Part shown: positions 25,591-33,859 of the stretch, piece by piece | How positions within the stretch are numbered: position 1 is the stretch's first letter | Layout: each line of letters begins with the position of its first letter | Origin: URHD0088 sp041488295 | GTDB lineage: Bacteria > Pseudomonadota > Alphaproteobacteria > ATCC43930 > CGMCC-115725 | Reading direction: 5' to 3' | Length of the DNA stretch: 36,491 nt | Assembly: GCA_041488295.1 (NCBI GenBank) | Contig: JBGPOZ010000018.1 | Location: 1-36,491 of the forward strand | The notes under the pieces: model-generated | Databases searched by the model: none | What the model saw: the letters and a program-made list of their open reading frames with translations, nothing else | What the model was told of the DNA's origin: nothing | Made by a program: the position numbers and the translations under genes

Positions 25591-25721
25591 CAACTCCCCA
25601 CCGATGGCAAGGACGCCATGCCGCTTCCTATGCGCAACCGCGCAAAGTGCCAAGCGAAACCCTTCGAGATCGGCACCACCGATGCTGTCGCCGCCGGCAT
25701 GGCGCGGCTAAGATGGCGGCA

Positions 25722-26693
25722 ATGGGTCGCATCCTGATCACTGGAGCCACCGGATTCGTCGGCCGTGCCCTCGTCGCCGCCCTGGCGTCGCGCCATCACC
25801 TGATCCTTCCGGTGCGACGCACCGATGCGCTTGCATCCGCCCCGCAGGTCGAGGTCCATCCGATCGGCGAGATCGGACCCGAGACCGATTGGTCGTCCGC
25901 TCTAGACCGAATCGAGACAGTCATCCACCTCGCCGCCCATGTCCATGTCGCGGGACCGGAGGAAGCGGCTGGGTTCGATCGCGTCAATCGTGCCGGAACC
26001 CGACGTCTCGCCGAGGCGGCGCGGGCTGCCGGCGTCGCGCGGTTCATCTATCTCAGCAGCGCCAAGGTCCATGGCGAGGAGAGCTTCGGCCAGCCCTTCC
26101 GCGAGGACGACGCGCCACGGCCCGAGGGCCCCTATGCCACGTCGAAGTGGCAGGCCGAGCAGGCTCTTGCCGAGATCGCCGCCGCTGGCGGCCCGGCGAT
26201 GGTCATCCTCCGCCCCCCGCTCGTCTATGGTCCCGGCGCCAAGGCCAATGTCGCATCGCTTCTCCGACTCTGCCGGCTCGGCCTGCCCTTGCCGTTCGGT
26301 GCGATCGACAATCGCCGCAGCCTCATCTTCCTCGGCAATCTCGTCGCGGCGATCGAGCGGGTCGTCGACGCTCCCCTTGTCTCCGGCTGCCGAACCTATC
26401 TCTTGCGCGACGGCGAGGATCTTTCGACCGGGGACCTCGTCCGGCGGCTTGGCGCTGCTGCCGGGCGGCGGGTCCTTCTTCTGCCGGTACCCCCCGGCGC
26501 CCTCGCGGCCGCGCTCCGCCTCATCGGGCGCGGGGGCCTCGCGACACGTCTCCTCGGCTCCTTCGCCGTCGACGATTCGCGCTTTCGCGCCGATTTCGCT
26601 TGGACGTCGCCCTTCACGGTCGACCAGGGGCTTGCCTTGACGGCTGCGGTCACGGCACCCGCCGGTCATTCTTGGCTTGAGATCGCGCGATAA
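25722..26693 (+). CDS. NAD-dependent SDR epimerase/reductase of the nucleotide-sugar type (WbpV-like)
   Basis: Extended short-chain dehydrogenase of 323 residues. The cofactor loop ILITGATGFVGRALVAAL starts at the N-terminus, VIHLAAHVHV follows, Ser is in FIYLSSAKVHGE and the catalytic Y-x3-K is YATSKWQAE. FVGRALVAAL and LPVRR resemble UDP-sugar 4-epimerases and the WbpV/WreQ reductases of O-antigen loci. It is 66 nt upstream of a WbpM-type dehydratase, whose 4-keto product it could reduce to UDP-QuiNAc or a related sugar. ATG 25722 (MGRILITG) is chosen; ATG 25713 is a close alternative. Confidence 0.84.
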   Translation: MGRILITGATGFVGRALVAALASRHHLILPVRRTDALASAPQVEVHPIGEIGPETDWSSALDRIETVIHLAAHVHVAGPEEAAGFDRVNRAGTRRLAEAARAAGVARFIYLSSAKVHGEESFGQPFREDDAPRPEGPYATSKWQAEQALAEIAAAGGPAMVILRPPLVYGPGAKANVASLLRLCRLGLPLPFGAIDNRRSLIFLGNLVAAIERVVDAPLVSGCRTYLLRDGEDLSTGDLVRRLGAAAGRRVLLLPVPPGALAAALRLIGRGGLATRLLGSFAVDDSRFRADFAWTSPFTVDQGLALTAAVTAPAGHSWLEIAR

Positions 26694-26759
26694 GGTATAG
26701 GGATGAACGACGATCGAGGACCCTCCCCGCCATGATCACCCCTGCCGACAGAATCTGCC

Positions 26760-28721
26760 GTGAGCCTCATGCGCTTTAGGCACGGCCTCGTCGCATATGC
26801 GCACGACATCGTCATGGCGGCGCTGTCCTTCGCACTGTCGCTCTATCTGCGCGTCGGCGATCAGATCGTCAGCTACGCCTCCGGCGTCCTCGTCTACGGC
26901 ACTCTGCTCATGGCGGCGATCGCCGCGACGGTATTTTGGTCGCTCGGCCTCTATCGCGGGATCTGGCGCTACGCCTCGGTCAACGACATGCTCGCCCTGA
27001 CCCGCGCGGCGACGCTCATCATCCTCATCTTCGTTCCGACCCTCTTCCTCCTGACGCGCGCCGGCGAACTGCCGCGCTCGGTTCCGATCATCAATTGGTT
27101 CCTCCTTCTCTTCATGATCGGCGGTCCGCGCTTCATCTACCGTGTTCTCAAGGACCGCCACCGCGGCCTGCTGCAACACGGCGAGGACGCGCAGGCGATC
27201 CCGGTGCTCCTCGTCGGTGCCGGCGACGGCGCCGAGCTCTTTATCCGAGCCGTGCACCGCAATCCGGCGCAGCTCTACCGCGCCGTCGGCATGGTGAGCG
27301 AGAACCCCGGGCGGGTCGGTCGCAACATTCACGGTGTCGAGGTGCTCGGCACCTACGCCGATCTTCCGGCGATCGTCGAGCGTCTCTCGCTCCTCGGGCA
27401 GCGTCCGCAACGCCTCATCCTGACCCGCGAGGACATCGAAGGGGCGGTCGTGCGCAAGCTGGTCGACACCGCCGACCAGCTCGGAATGACCCTCGCCCGC
27501 CTGCCGCGCCTCGTCGAGTTCCGCGACGGTGCCGCCGAGAAGATCGAGATCCGTCCCGTCGCGATCGAGGATCTGCTCGGCCGGGCGCAGAACGTGCTCG
27601 ACCGCGATGGCATGCGCCGCCTCATCACCGGCCACCGCGTTCTGGTGACCGGGGCCGGCGGCACGATCGGCAGCGAGCTGGTGCGCCAGATCTGTGGGCT
27701 CGGGCCGGCACAGATCGTCCTGCTCGACAGCGGTGAATTCAACCTCTACGCAATCGATCTCGAGGTCGCCGAATCGCATCCGAACTTGCCGCGCCGGGTC
27801 ATCCTTGCCGACATCCGCGACAAGGCGCGGATCGAGCAGATCATGCGCGAGATCCGACCGGAGCTGGTGTTCCATGCCGCAGCGCTGAAGCATGTGCCGA
27901 TGGTCGAGGCAAACCCCTTCGAGGGCGTCCTGACCAACATCGTCGGCTCGCGCAACGTCGCCGACGCCTGTCGGATCGCCGGGGTCGCCGCCATGGTGCA
28001 GATCAGTACCGACAAGGCGATCAACCCGACGAGCGTCATGGGCGCAACCAAGCGCATCGCCGAGAGCTACTGCCAGGCAATCGACCTCGTCGAGCCGCGG
28101 CGCCTCGGACGGGGAACGCGCTTCGTCACGGTTCGCTTCGGCAATGTACTCGGCTCGACCGGATCGGTCGTGCCGCTCTTCCAGCGACAGCTCGCCGCCG
28201 GTGGCCCGCTCACCGTGACGCACCCCGACATGATGCGGTATTTCATGACGGTGCGCGAAGCCGTTGAGCTCGTGCTGCAAGCCTCCGTGCTGGGCAGCGC
28301 CGGCGAGAATGCCGGGACGATCTTCGTCCTCGACATGGGTGAGCCGGTCCGCATCCTCGACCTCGCGCGCCAGATGATCCGCCTCGCCGGCAAGCGGCCC
28401 GATCTCGACATCGAGATCAAATTCACCGGATTGCGCCCGGGCGAAAAGCTGTACGAGGAGATTTTCCACGGCGGCGAAGCGTTGCTGCCGACGGCGTGCA
28501 AGGGGATCCAGCTCGCCGTGCCTCGCGCCGGCGATGCCGCGACATTGGCCGCCGCGATCGACGAGCTCGCCGCCATCTGCCGTCGGGGCGATGCCATGGC
28601 GCTGCAAGGGCAACTTCGGCGCCTGGTGCCGGAATATGGGCCGGCCGAAATCGAGGCGGACAATGTCGTGTCGCTTGCCGCGCGGTCGGCGCGCGGCGAG
28701 ATGGGGCCGCAGCGATCCTGA
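26760..28721 (+). CDS. WbpM/CapD-type membrane UDP-HexNAc 4,6-dehydratase
   Basis: Membrane-bound SDR of 653 residues making UDP-4-keto-6-deoxy-HexNAc from UDP-GlcNAc. About four N-terminal helices (10-125) anchor it. A first Rossmann-like CoA-binding-type domain (PVLLVGAGDGAELFIRA, about 150-280) follows. The catalytic SDR domain (from about 295) has VLVTGAGGTIGSELVRQI and HAAALKHVPMVE. ISTDKAINPTSVMGATKR carries the Met that replaces the usual SDR Tyr in this family. The end has FTGLRPGEKLYEEI. The start is a GTG at 26760 (ATG 26769 is the alternative); neither has a clear ribosome site. It is probably co-transcribed with the SDR gene before it. Confidence 0.93.
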   Translation: MSLMRFRHGLVAYAHDIVMAALSFALSLYLRVGDQIVSYASGVLVYGTLLMAAIAATVFWSLGLYRGIWRYASVNDMLALTRAATLIILIFVPTLFLLTRAGELPRSVPIINWFLLLFMIGGPRFIYRVLKDRHRGLLQHGEDAQAIPVLLVGAGDGAELFIRAVHRNPAQLYRAVGMVSENPGRVGRNIHGVEVLGTYADLPAIVERLSLLGQRPQRLILTREDIEGAVVRKLVDTADQLGMTLARLPRLVEFRDGAAEKIEIRPVAIEDLLGRAQNVLDRDGMRRLITGHRVLVTGAGGTIGSELVRQICGLGPAQIVLLDSGEFNLYAIDLEVAESHPNLPRRVILADIRDKARIEQIMREIRPELVFHAAALKHVPMVEANPFEGVLTNIVGSRNVADACRIAGVAAMVQISTDKAINPTSVMGATKRIAESYCQAIDLVEPRRLGRGTRFVTVRFGNVLGSTGSVVPLFQRQLAAGGPLTVTHPDMMRYFMTVREAVELVLQASVLGSAGENAGTIFVLDMGEPVRILDLARQMIRLAGKRPDLDIEIKFTGLRPGEKLYEEIFHGGEALLPTACKGIQLAVPRAGDAATLAAAIDELAAICRRGDAMALQGQLRRLVPEYGPAEIEADNVVSLAARSARGEMGPQRS

Positions 28722-28764
28722 CGGCACCCATTTCTCCCGCTCTCCGGCGCGCGACGCACGTTAG

Positions 28765-29334
28765 ATGCAGGCATTCCTCGAATCGGCGATCGTCGTCGCC
28801 GTCGCCGAAATCGGCGACCGCACGCAGCTTCTCTCCTTCGTCCTCGCCTCGCGCTTCCGCAGACCGATCCCGATCGTTTTCGGGATCCTGGTCGCGACCA
28901 TCGCCAATCACGCCCTCGCCGGCCTTGTCGGGCAGTGGATCGGAAGCGCGATCGACGGCGCAGCGCTGCGCTGGATCCTCGGCGTGTCGTTCCTGGCGAT
29001 GGCGGCATGGGCGCTGGTGCCCGACAAGCTCGATGAGGGCGAACCGGCCGGCGTCAAGAACGGCGGTGCCTTCGTCGCGACGGTGGTCAGCTTCTTCATC
29101 GCCGAGATCGGCGACAAGACCGAGATCGCGACGGCCGCCCTCGCCGCACGCTTCGATGATTTCGCCTGGGTCGTCCTCGGCACCACGACCGGCATGATGA
29201 TCGCCAATTTGCCGGTCGTCGCCTTCGGGCATTTCTCAGGCAACAAACTCGACCCGCGCTGGGCGCGCTATGTCGCGGCCGTCATTCTCGCGGGTCAGGG
29301 TGCGCTCGCCCTCGCTGGCGCGCGCACTCTCTGA
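28765..29334 (+). CDS. GDT1/TMEM165 (UPF0016) family cation transporter
   Basis: A 189-residue inner-membrane protein with about six helices. The two signature E-x-G-D-[KR]-[TS] motifs are present: AVAEIGDRTQLLSF in the first half and FIAEIGDKTEIATAAL in the second, showing the inverted-repeat architecture of the family. Bacterial and eukaryotic members move Mn2+ or Ca2+, often as Mn exporters. It starts 43 nt after the WbpM-like gene and may share its transcript. Its stop is 8 nt from that of the convergent gmd gene. Ion specificity is inferred. Confidence 0.92.
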   Translation: MQAFLESAIVVAVAEIGDRTQLLSFVLASRFRRPIPIVFGILVATIANHALAGLVGQWIGSAIDGAALRWILGVSFLAMAAWALVPDKLDEGEPAGVKNGGAFVATVVSFFIAEIGDKTEIATAALAARFDDFAWVVLGTTTGMMIANLPVVAFGHFSGNKLDPRWARYVAAVILAGQGALALAGARTL

Positions 29335-29342
29335 GCATCGCC

Positions 29343-30401
29343 TCAGCTCTGTGCCGCGCCGCGAACCGGCACGCCGAAACCCGCGCTCTTCAACGTCTTC
29401 TCCTGGCGCGCAAGATCGTGGTCATGCGCCACCATCATCTTGACGAGCTGAACGAAATCGACGCGCGGCCGCCAGCCGAGCTTTTCGTGCGCCTTGCGCG
29501 CATCGCCTTGGAGCGCATCGACCTCGGCCGGTCGCAGATAGCGCTCGTCGACGGCGACGAAATCGCGCCAGTCCAGATCGAGCTCGGCGAAGGCCGCCGA
29601 CGCAAGATCGCGCACGCTGCGCGAAACGCCGGTCGCGACGACGTAATCGTCTGGCGTCTCCTGCTGGAGCATGAGCCACATCGCCTCGACATAGTCGCCG
29701 GCGAAGCCCCAATCGCGGCGCGCCTCGAGATTGCCGAGATAGAGCTTCTCTTGAAGCCCTTCCTTGATGCGGCCGACGGCGCGCGTGATCTTGCGCGACA
29801 CGAAGGTCTCGCCGCGCCGCGGGCTCTCATGGTTGAAGAGGATGCCGTTGCAGACGAACATTCCGTAGGCTTCGCGGTAATTGACCGCGTACCAATGCGC
29901 CGCGAGCTTGCTCACGGCATAGGGGCTGCGCGGATGGAACGGTGTCCGCTCGCTCTGCGGCGGCGGCACCGAGCCGAACATTTCCGACGATCCCGCCTGA
30001 TAGACGCGCACCGCCGCCCCCGTCACCGCCATGTGGTCGCGCACCGCTTCGAGGAGGCGCAGCGTGCCGACCGCGACGATGTCGGCGGTGTATTCGGGGA
30101 TCTCGAAGGAGACCTTGACGTGGCTTTGCGCCGCAAGGTTGTAGATCTCGTGCGGCTGCACCTTCTCGAGAACGCGGCGGAGCGCCGTGCCGTCGCTGAG
30201 ATCGCCGTAATGAAGGCGAAGCGCCGGCCCCGCCACGTGCGGATCGTGATAGATATGATCGATGCGATCGGTGTTGAAGAGGCTGGCGCGGCGCAACAGG
30301 CCGTGCACCTCGTAGCCCTTGCCGAGCAGGAATTCCGTCAGATAGGCGCCGTCCTGCCCGGTGATGCCGGTGATCAGCGCGCGCTTCATCGCATTTGTCA
30401 C
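29343..30401 (-). CDS. gmd: GDP-mannose 4,6-dehydratase
   Basis: Converts GDP-D-mannose to GDP-4-keto-6-deoxy-D-mannose, the precursor of GDP-fucose, GDP-rhamnose, GDP-perosamine and GDP-colitose. The 352 residues include ALITGITGQDGAYLTEFLLG, YNLAAQSHVKVSFE, the Ser/Glu site QAGSSEMFGSV and the Y-x3-K motif YAVSKLAAHWYAVNYREAYG, followed by the NHESPRRGETFVSRKITRA stretch typical of GMD. The GTG start at 30401 overlaps the rfbA stop (GTGA); ATG 30389 (MKRALITG) is equally plausible. It is last in the minus-strand sugar operon. No GMER/fcl or other finishing enzyme is in the window. Confidence 0.96.
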   Translation of the reverse strand: MTNAMKRALITGITGQDGAYLTEFLLGKGYEVHGLLRRASLFNTDRIDHIYHDPHVAGPALRLHYGDLSDGTALRRVLEKVQPHEIYNLAAQSHVKVSFEIPEYTADIVAVGTLRLLEAVRDHMAVTGAAVRVYQAGSSEMFGSVPPPQSERTPFHPRSPYAVSKLAAHWYAVNYREAYGMFVCNGILFNHESPRRGETFVSRKITRAVGRIKEGLQEKLYLGNLEARRDWGFAGDYVEAMWLMLQQETPDDYVVATGVSRSVRDLASAAFAELDLDWRDFVAVDERYLRPAEVDALQGDARKAHEKLGWRPRVDFVQLVKMMVAHDHDLARQEKTLKSAGFGVPVRGAAQS

Positions 30402-31279
30402 GGTGATTGCGGTCCTTCCTCGGCGAGCCGCTCGAGATACTTGCCGTAGCCGGATTTAGCGTAGAGCCTTGCCTGCCGCAACAATTGCTCGGTGTCGATG
30501 AAGCCTTGGCGGAACGCCACCTCCTCGGGGCAGCCGATCTTCTGCCCGGTCCGCTTCTCGAGCGTGCGCACGAATTCCGAGGCTTCGAGCAGCGATTCGT
30601 GGGTTCCGGTATCGAACCAGGCATAGCCGCGGCCAAGACGCTCGACATGGAGCTTGCCGGCGCGCAGATAGGCGTTGTTGACGTCGGTGATCTCGAGCTC
30701 GCCGCGCGGCGAAGGACGCACCGCGGCCGCGATGTCGACGACGTCGCGATCGTAGAAATAGATGCCGGTCACCGCCCAATCCGAGCGCGGCTTCACCGGT
30801 TTTTCCTCGATCGAGACGGCGGTGCCGGACCGGTCGAATTCGACGACACCGTAATGCTCCGGGTCGCCGACGCGGTAGCCGAAGATGGTGGCGCCTGACG
30901 CCTGCCCCGCCGCCTTCGCCAACAGCGCCGTCAGCCCGTCGCCATAGACGAGATTGTCGCCGAGGACGAGGGCCACGCCGGAGCCGGCGAGAAACGCGCG
31001 GCCGATGAGAAACGCCTGGGCGAGTCCGTCCGGGCTCGGCTGCTCGGCATAGGACAGGTTGACGCCCCATTGCGCGCCGTCGCCGAGCAAGGTCCGGAAG
31101 GCGGCGCCGTCGCCCGGCGTCGAGATGATGAGAATGTCGCGGATCCCGCCCAGCATCAGGGTCGAGAGCGGGTAATAGATCATCGGTTTGTCGTAAACCG
31201 GAAGGAGCTGCTTCGAGAAGGCGCGCGTCAACGGGTAGAGCCGCGTTCCCGAACCGCCGGCGAGGACGATCCCCTTCAT
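30398..31279 (-). CDS. rfbA: Glucose-1-phosphate thymidylyltransferase
   Basis: Makes dTDP-glucose from glucose-1-phosphate and dTTP. At 293 residues it has the normal RmlA length. The N-terminal signature GIVLAGGSGTRLYPLTRAFS then KQLLPVYDKPMIYYPLS is intact. ALVLGDNLVYG gives the metal Asp, and EEKPVKPRSDWAVTGIYFYD and YAWFDTGTHESLLEAS follow. ATG 31279 (MKGIVLAGG) has AGGAG upstream in the 16-nt gap after rfbB. It overlaps gmd. Together with rfbB it gives dTDP-4-keto-6-deoxyglucose. No rfbC or rfbD is seen here. Confidence 0.97.
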   Translation of the reverse strand: MKGIVLAGGSGTRLYPLTRAFSKQLLPVYDKPMIYYPLSTLMLGGIRDILIISTPGDGAAFRTLLGDGAQWGVNLSYAEQPSPDGLAQAFLIGRAFLAGSGVALVLGDNLVYGDGLTALLAKAAGQASGATIFGYRVGDPEHYGVVEFDRSGTAVSIEEKPVKPRSDWAVTGIYFYDRDVVDIAAAVRPSPRGELEITDVNNAYLRAGKLHVERLGRGYAWFDTGTHESLLEASEFVRTLEKRTGQKIGCPEEVAFRQGFIDTEQLLRQARLYAKSGYGKYLERLAEEGPQSP

Positions 31280-31295
31280 GCGTGCCTGCTCCTCG

Positions 31296-32375
31296 TCATG
31301 CCCTACGGTCGGTTTTGCCCAAGCGCTCGCCGCGATAGATGCCGCTGCGGATCGGCTCCCACCAGTCGCGGTTGGCGAGATACCAACGGATTGTCTTGCG
31401 CAAGCCGCTGTCGAGATCCTCGCGCGGCCGCCAGCCGAGCTCGGTGCGGAGCTTGGCATCATCGATGGCGTAACGCAGATCGTGCCCGGGCCGATCGGCG
31501 ACGAAGCGGATGAGGCGGTCATGCGGCCGGTAGGGCGAGGCCGGCAACTCCTCGTCGAGAACGGCGCAGATCGCGCGTACCATCTCGATGTTGCTGCGCT
31601 CGGCGCCGCCGCCGACATTGTAGGTCTCGCCGATCCGCCCCCGCTGCAGCACAAGATCGAGGGCGCGGGCGTGGTCCTCGACATAGAGCCAGTCGCGAAT
31701 ATTGGCGCCGGTGCCGTAGACGGGAAGCTCCTTCCCCTCGATGGCGTTGAGGACGACCAGCGGGATGAGCTTCTCGGGAAATTGCCAGGGTCCGTAATTG
31801 TTGGAGCAATTGGTCGTCACGACCGGAAGCCCGTATGTGCGGTGCCAAGCGCGGACGAGATGGTCGGCCCCCGCCTTGCTCGCCGAATAGGGACTGCTCG
31901 GCTGGTAGCGCGTTTCCTCGGTGAAGTGCCCCTCGCGCCCCAGCGAGCCGAACACCTCGTCGGTCGATATGTGGTGGAAGCGAAAGCGCTCCCGCTCGGC
32001 CGCGGCAAGGCTCTGCCAATAGGCGCGCGTCTCTTCGAGGAGAGCAAAGGTGCCGACGAGGTTCGTCGCGATGAAATCGTCGGGGCGGTCGATCGACCGG
32101 TCGACATGCGTCTCGGCGGCAAGATGCATGATCGCGTCCGGCCGGTGCCGCGCGAAGATCGCGCGAAGCCGCGGCCGGTCGGCGATGTCGGCGATTTCGA
32201 GCGCGTAGCGGCCGGGCGCGGCGAGGTCGCCCAGCGGCGGGTTCGACCCGGCATAGGTCAACTTGTCGAGATTGACCACCGTGGCGCCGCATTCACGCAG
32301 AAGATGGCGGACGACCGACGTGCCGATGAAACCGGCGCCGCCCGTCACAAGGATCGTCCTCGGACCCTCGGTCAT
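31296..32375 (-). CDS. rfbB: dTDP-glucose 4,6-dehydratase
   Basis: Second step of dTDP-deoxysugar synthesis. The 359 residues have the NAD loop ILVTGGAGFIGTSVVRHLL, IMHLAAETHVDRSIDRPDDF, the catalytic HISTDEVFGSLG (Thr, Asp, Glu) and the Y-x3-K motif SPYSASKAGADHLVRAW, then TTNCSNNYGPWQFPEKLIPL, all hallmarks of RmlB. ATG 32375 is the natural start. It lies 132 nt after the GmhB-like gene on the same strand and 16 nt before rfbA. Very secure. Confidence 0.97.
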   Translation of the reverse strand: MTEGPRTILVTGGAGFIGTSVVRHLLRECGATVVNLDKLTYAGSNPPLGDLAAPGRYALEIADIADRPRLRAIFARHRPDAIMHLAAETHVDRSIDRPDDFIATNLVGTFALLEETRAYWQSLAAAERERFRFHHISTDEVFGSLGREGHFTEETRYQPSSPYSASKAGADHLVRAWHRTYGLPVVTTNCSNNYGPWQFPEKLIPLVVLNAIEGKELPVYGTGANIRDWLYVEDHARALDLVLQRGRIGETYNVGGGAERSNIEMVRAICAVLDEELPASPYRPHDRLIRFVADRPGHDLRYAIDDAKLRTELGWRPREDLDSGLRKTIRWYLANRDWWEPIRSGIYRGERLGKTDRRA

Positions 32376-32507
32376 GCGAATTCGCGCGCGGCGAACGAGA
32401 CCGACGGTGATCGGGCTCTGGCAAGGCGAGGGAGGATGGGCAACATCAGGGAGAGTTTGCGTTCGGCCATGAATGCGACTGCGGCGACAACGGGCGAACC
32501 GCAGGAT

Positions 32508-33074
32508 TCATCCCTCCGGCGCGGAAAGCAACAAATCAAGCGCAGCCGCGAGATTCGGCACGACCCAATGATCGCCGTGGCGACCGGTCGCGGCGACCGC
32601 CGGATCGAGCAGGACCAGCGTTCCGACCCCGGCCGCCCGCCCAGCCGCGATATCGCTCGCCTTGTCGCCGACGCACCAGGAACGGGCGAGATCGAGCGAA
32701 AGATCACGCGAGGCCTGGAGAAACATGCCGGGACCTGGCTTGCGCCAGGGATTGGTGCGGCGATACACCCCCTTTCCCTCGGTCGGGTGGTCGGGACAGT
32801 GGTAGACGGCGTCGAGCGTGATCCTTTCTCGCGCGAATTCGCCACGCATCCATGCCATCAACTCGTCGAATGCCGCCTCGTCATAGAGGCCGCGCCCGAT
32901 CCCGGACTGGTTCGTCGCAATGACGATGGCGAAACCGCGCGCAGCGAAGGCGCGGCACAGCGCAAAGATGCCGTCGATGAAGCGGCAATCGGCGACCTTG
33001 TAAAGATAACCGACCTCCTCGTTGACGACGCCGTCGCGGTCGAGCAGCAGGGCGGGCCGGAGTGTAGCTTTCAT
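32508..33074 (-). CDS. GmhB-like HAD-IIIA phosphatase (D,D-heptose 1,7-bisphosphate phosphatase family)
   Basis: A 188-residue HAD-IIIA phosphatase. Motif I is ALLLDRDGVVNEEVGYLY (nucleophile Asp, second Asp), motif II is IVIATNQSGIGRGLY, and KPGPGMF and CVGDKASDIAAGRAAGV give motifs III and IV. In classical GmhB a zinc loop has C-x-H near the front and C-x-C at the back. Here CPDHPTEGKG keeps the first Cys and His, but the second pair is replaced by RRTNPW. The enzyme could act on heptose bisphosphate for LPS, or on another sugar phosphate. It sits inside the minus-strand sugar operon. Confidence 0.84.
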   Translation of the reverse strand: MKATLRPALLLDRDGVVNEEVGYLYKVADCRFIDGIFALCRAFAARGFAIVIATNQSGIGRGLYDEAAFDELMAWMRGEFARERITLDAVYHCPDHPTEGKGVYRRTNPWRKPGPGMFLQASRDLSLDLARSWCVGDKASDIAAGRAAGVGTLVLLDPAVAATGRHGDHWVVPNLAAALDLLLSAPEG

Positions 33075-33107
33075 GGCTTCGCCTCGGGCGGGACGAGGTC
33101 GATCGGC

Positions 33108-33827
33108 TCACCTTCCTAGCGCGGCGCGATGCGCGGTGACAAAATCCGCCATGGTCGGAAAAATGAAATCCGGCTTGACGGGCGCCGGCATCGCCGAGCC
33201 GCCGACCCCGATCTTGGCGTTCCCGCGACTAATCCAGGCAGTCGCCAGGCCGATCGCCTTCGCCGGCACGTGATCGTGAAATAGACTCTGAGCGGTGTGT
33301 AGGATTTTCTCTTTTAAAACGCCGAGTTCTGACATTTTCTTAAGCAATTCCTTGAAGTTCCGTGGGTCGGGTTTGTATGAGCCGACATCCTCGGCCGTGA
33401 CGATCGCGTCGAAGACGACGCCAAGCTTTTCATTGCTTGCCGCAAAGGACGCACGATCGACATTCGAGAGGATGACGAGCTTGTAGTGGCGCTTCAGATA
33501 ACGCAGCGCCTCGACGGTGTCGGGAAAGGGCTGCCAATCGCGAATGGAGGCGGCAAAGCGCTGGGCCGCCGCCTCATCCGGCTGCAGCGCGAACTCCCGC
33601 GCGAGATCGAGATGCACCTGGCGCAGCAAGTCGCGGTAGAGCATCGCCGGATGCGCCGCTTCGAGCCGATGCTCGATCCGCGCATAGGCCTCGAGAAGCG
33701 CGGCGTCGCTGAGATCGGCGCGCTGTCCCTTGAACCACGGCCGCAGCGCCGCGAGCATTCCGCCTTCCCAATCGATGAGCGTCCCGTAGCAATCGAAAGT
33801 CAGTGCTGAAAAATCGTCGAGCCGCAT
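33108..33827 (-). CDS. HAD-superfamily hydrolase, haloacid dehalogenase type II-like
   Basis: A 239-residue HAD hydrolase. Motif I is ALTFDCYGTLIDWE with nucleophile Asp12, motif II KLVILSNVDRASF, motif III SYKPDPRNF. It resembles proteins annotated as type II dehalogenases. However, the substrate arginine region (W-R-x-x-Q-L-E-Y) and the SSNxWD segment of true L-2-haloacid dehalogenases are not seen; QSLFHDHVPAKAIG stands in the latter place. A phosphatase or other role is as likely. Several tandem start codons (GTG ATG ATG ATG) follow AGGAGG; the last ATG at 33827 has the best spacing (9 nt), 33830 is possible. A short AT-rich, lysine-rich stretch near 33290-33360 is unlike its neighbours. 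Confidence 0.78.
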   Translation of the reverse strand: MRLDDFSALTFDCYGTLIDWEGGMLAALRPWFKGQRADLSDAALLEAYARIEHRLEAAHPAMLYRDLLRQVHLDLAREFALQPDEAAAQRFAASIRDWQPFPDTVEALRYLKRHYKLVILSNVDRASFAASNEKLGVVFDAIVTAEDVGSYKPDPRNFKELLKKMSELGVLKEKILHTAQSLFHDHVPAKAIGLATAWISRGNAKIGVGGSAMPAPVKPDFIFPTMADFVTAHRAALGR

Positions 33828-33859
33828 CATCATCACCCTCCTCGCCGAATGCTTATCGC

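Noticed and set aside
26736..28727. A 663-codon minus-strand frame opposite the WbpM-like gene
   Set aside because: The plus strand has all WbpM motifs; the antisense product is charged and repetitive (HAVDRG/DRDGTD type), an artefact of GC-rich third positions.
31278..33119. A 613-codon plus-strand frame opposite rfbB and the GmhB-like gene
   Set aside because: Both minus-strand genes are textbook families; the antisense frame spans their intergenic gap and shows no motif.
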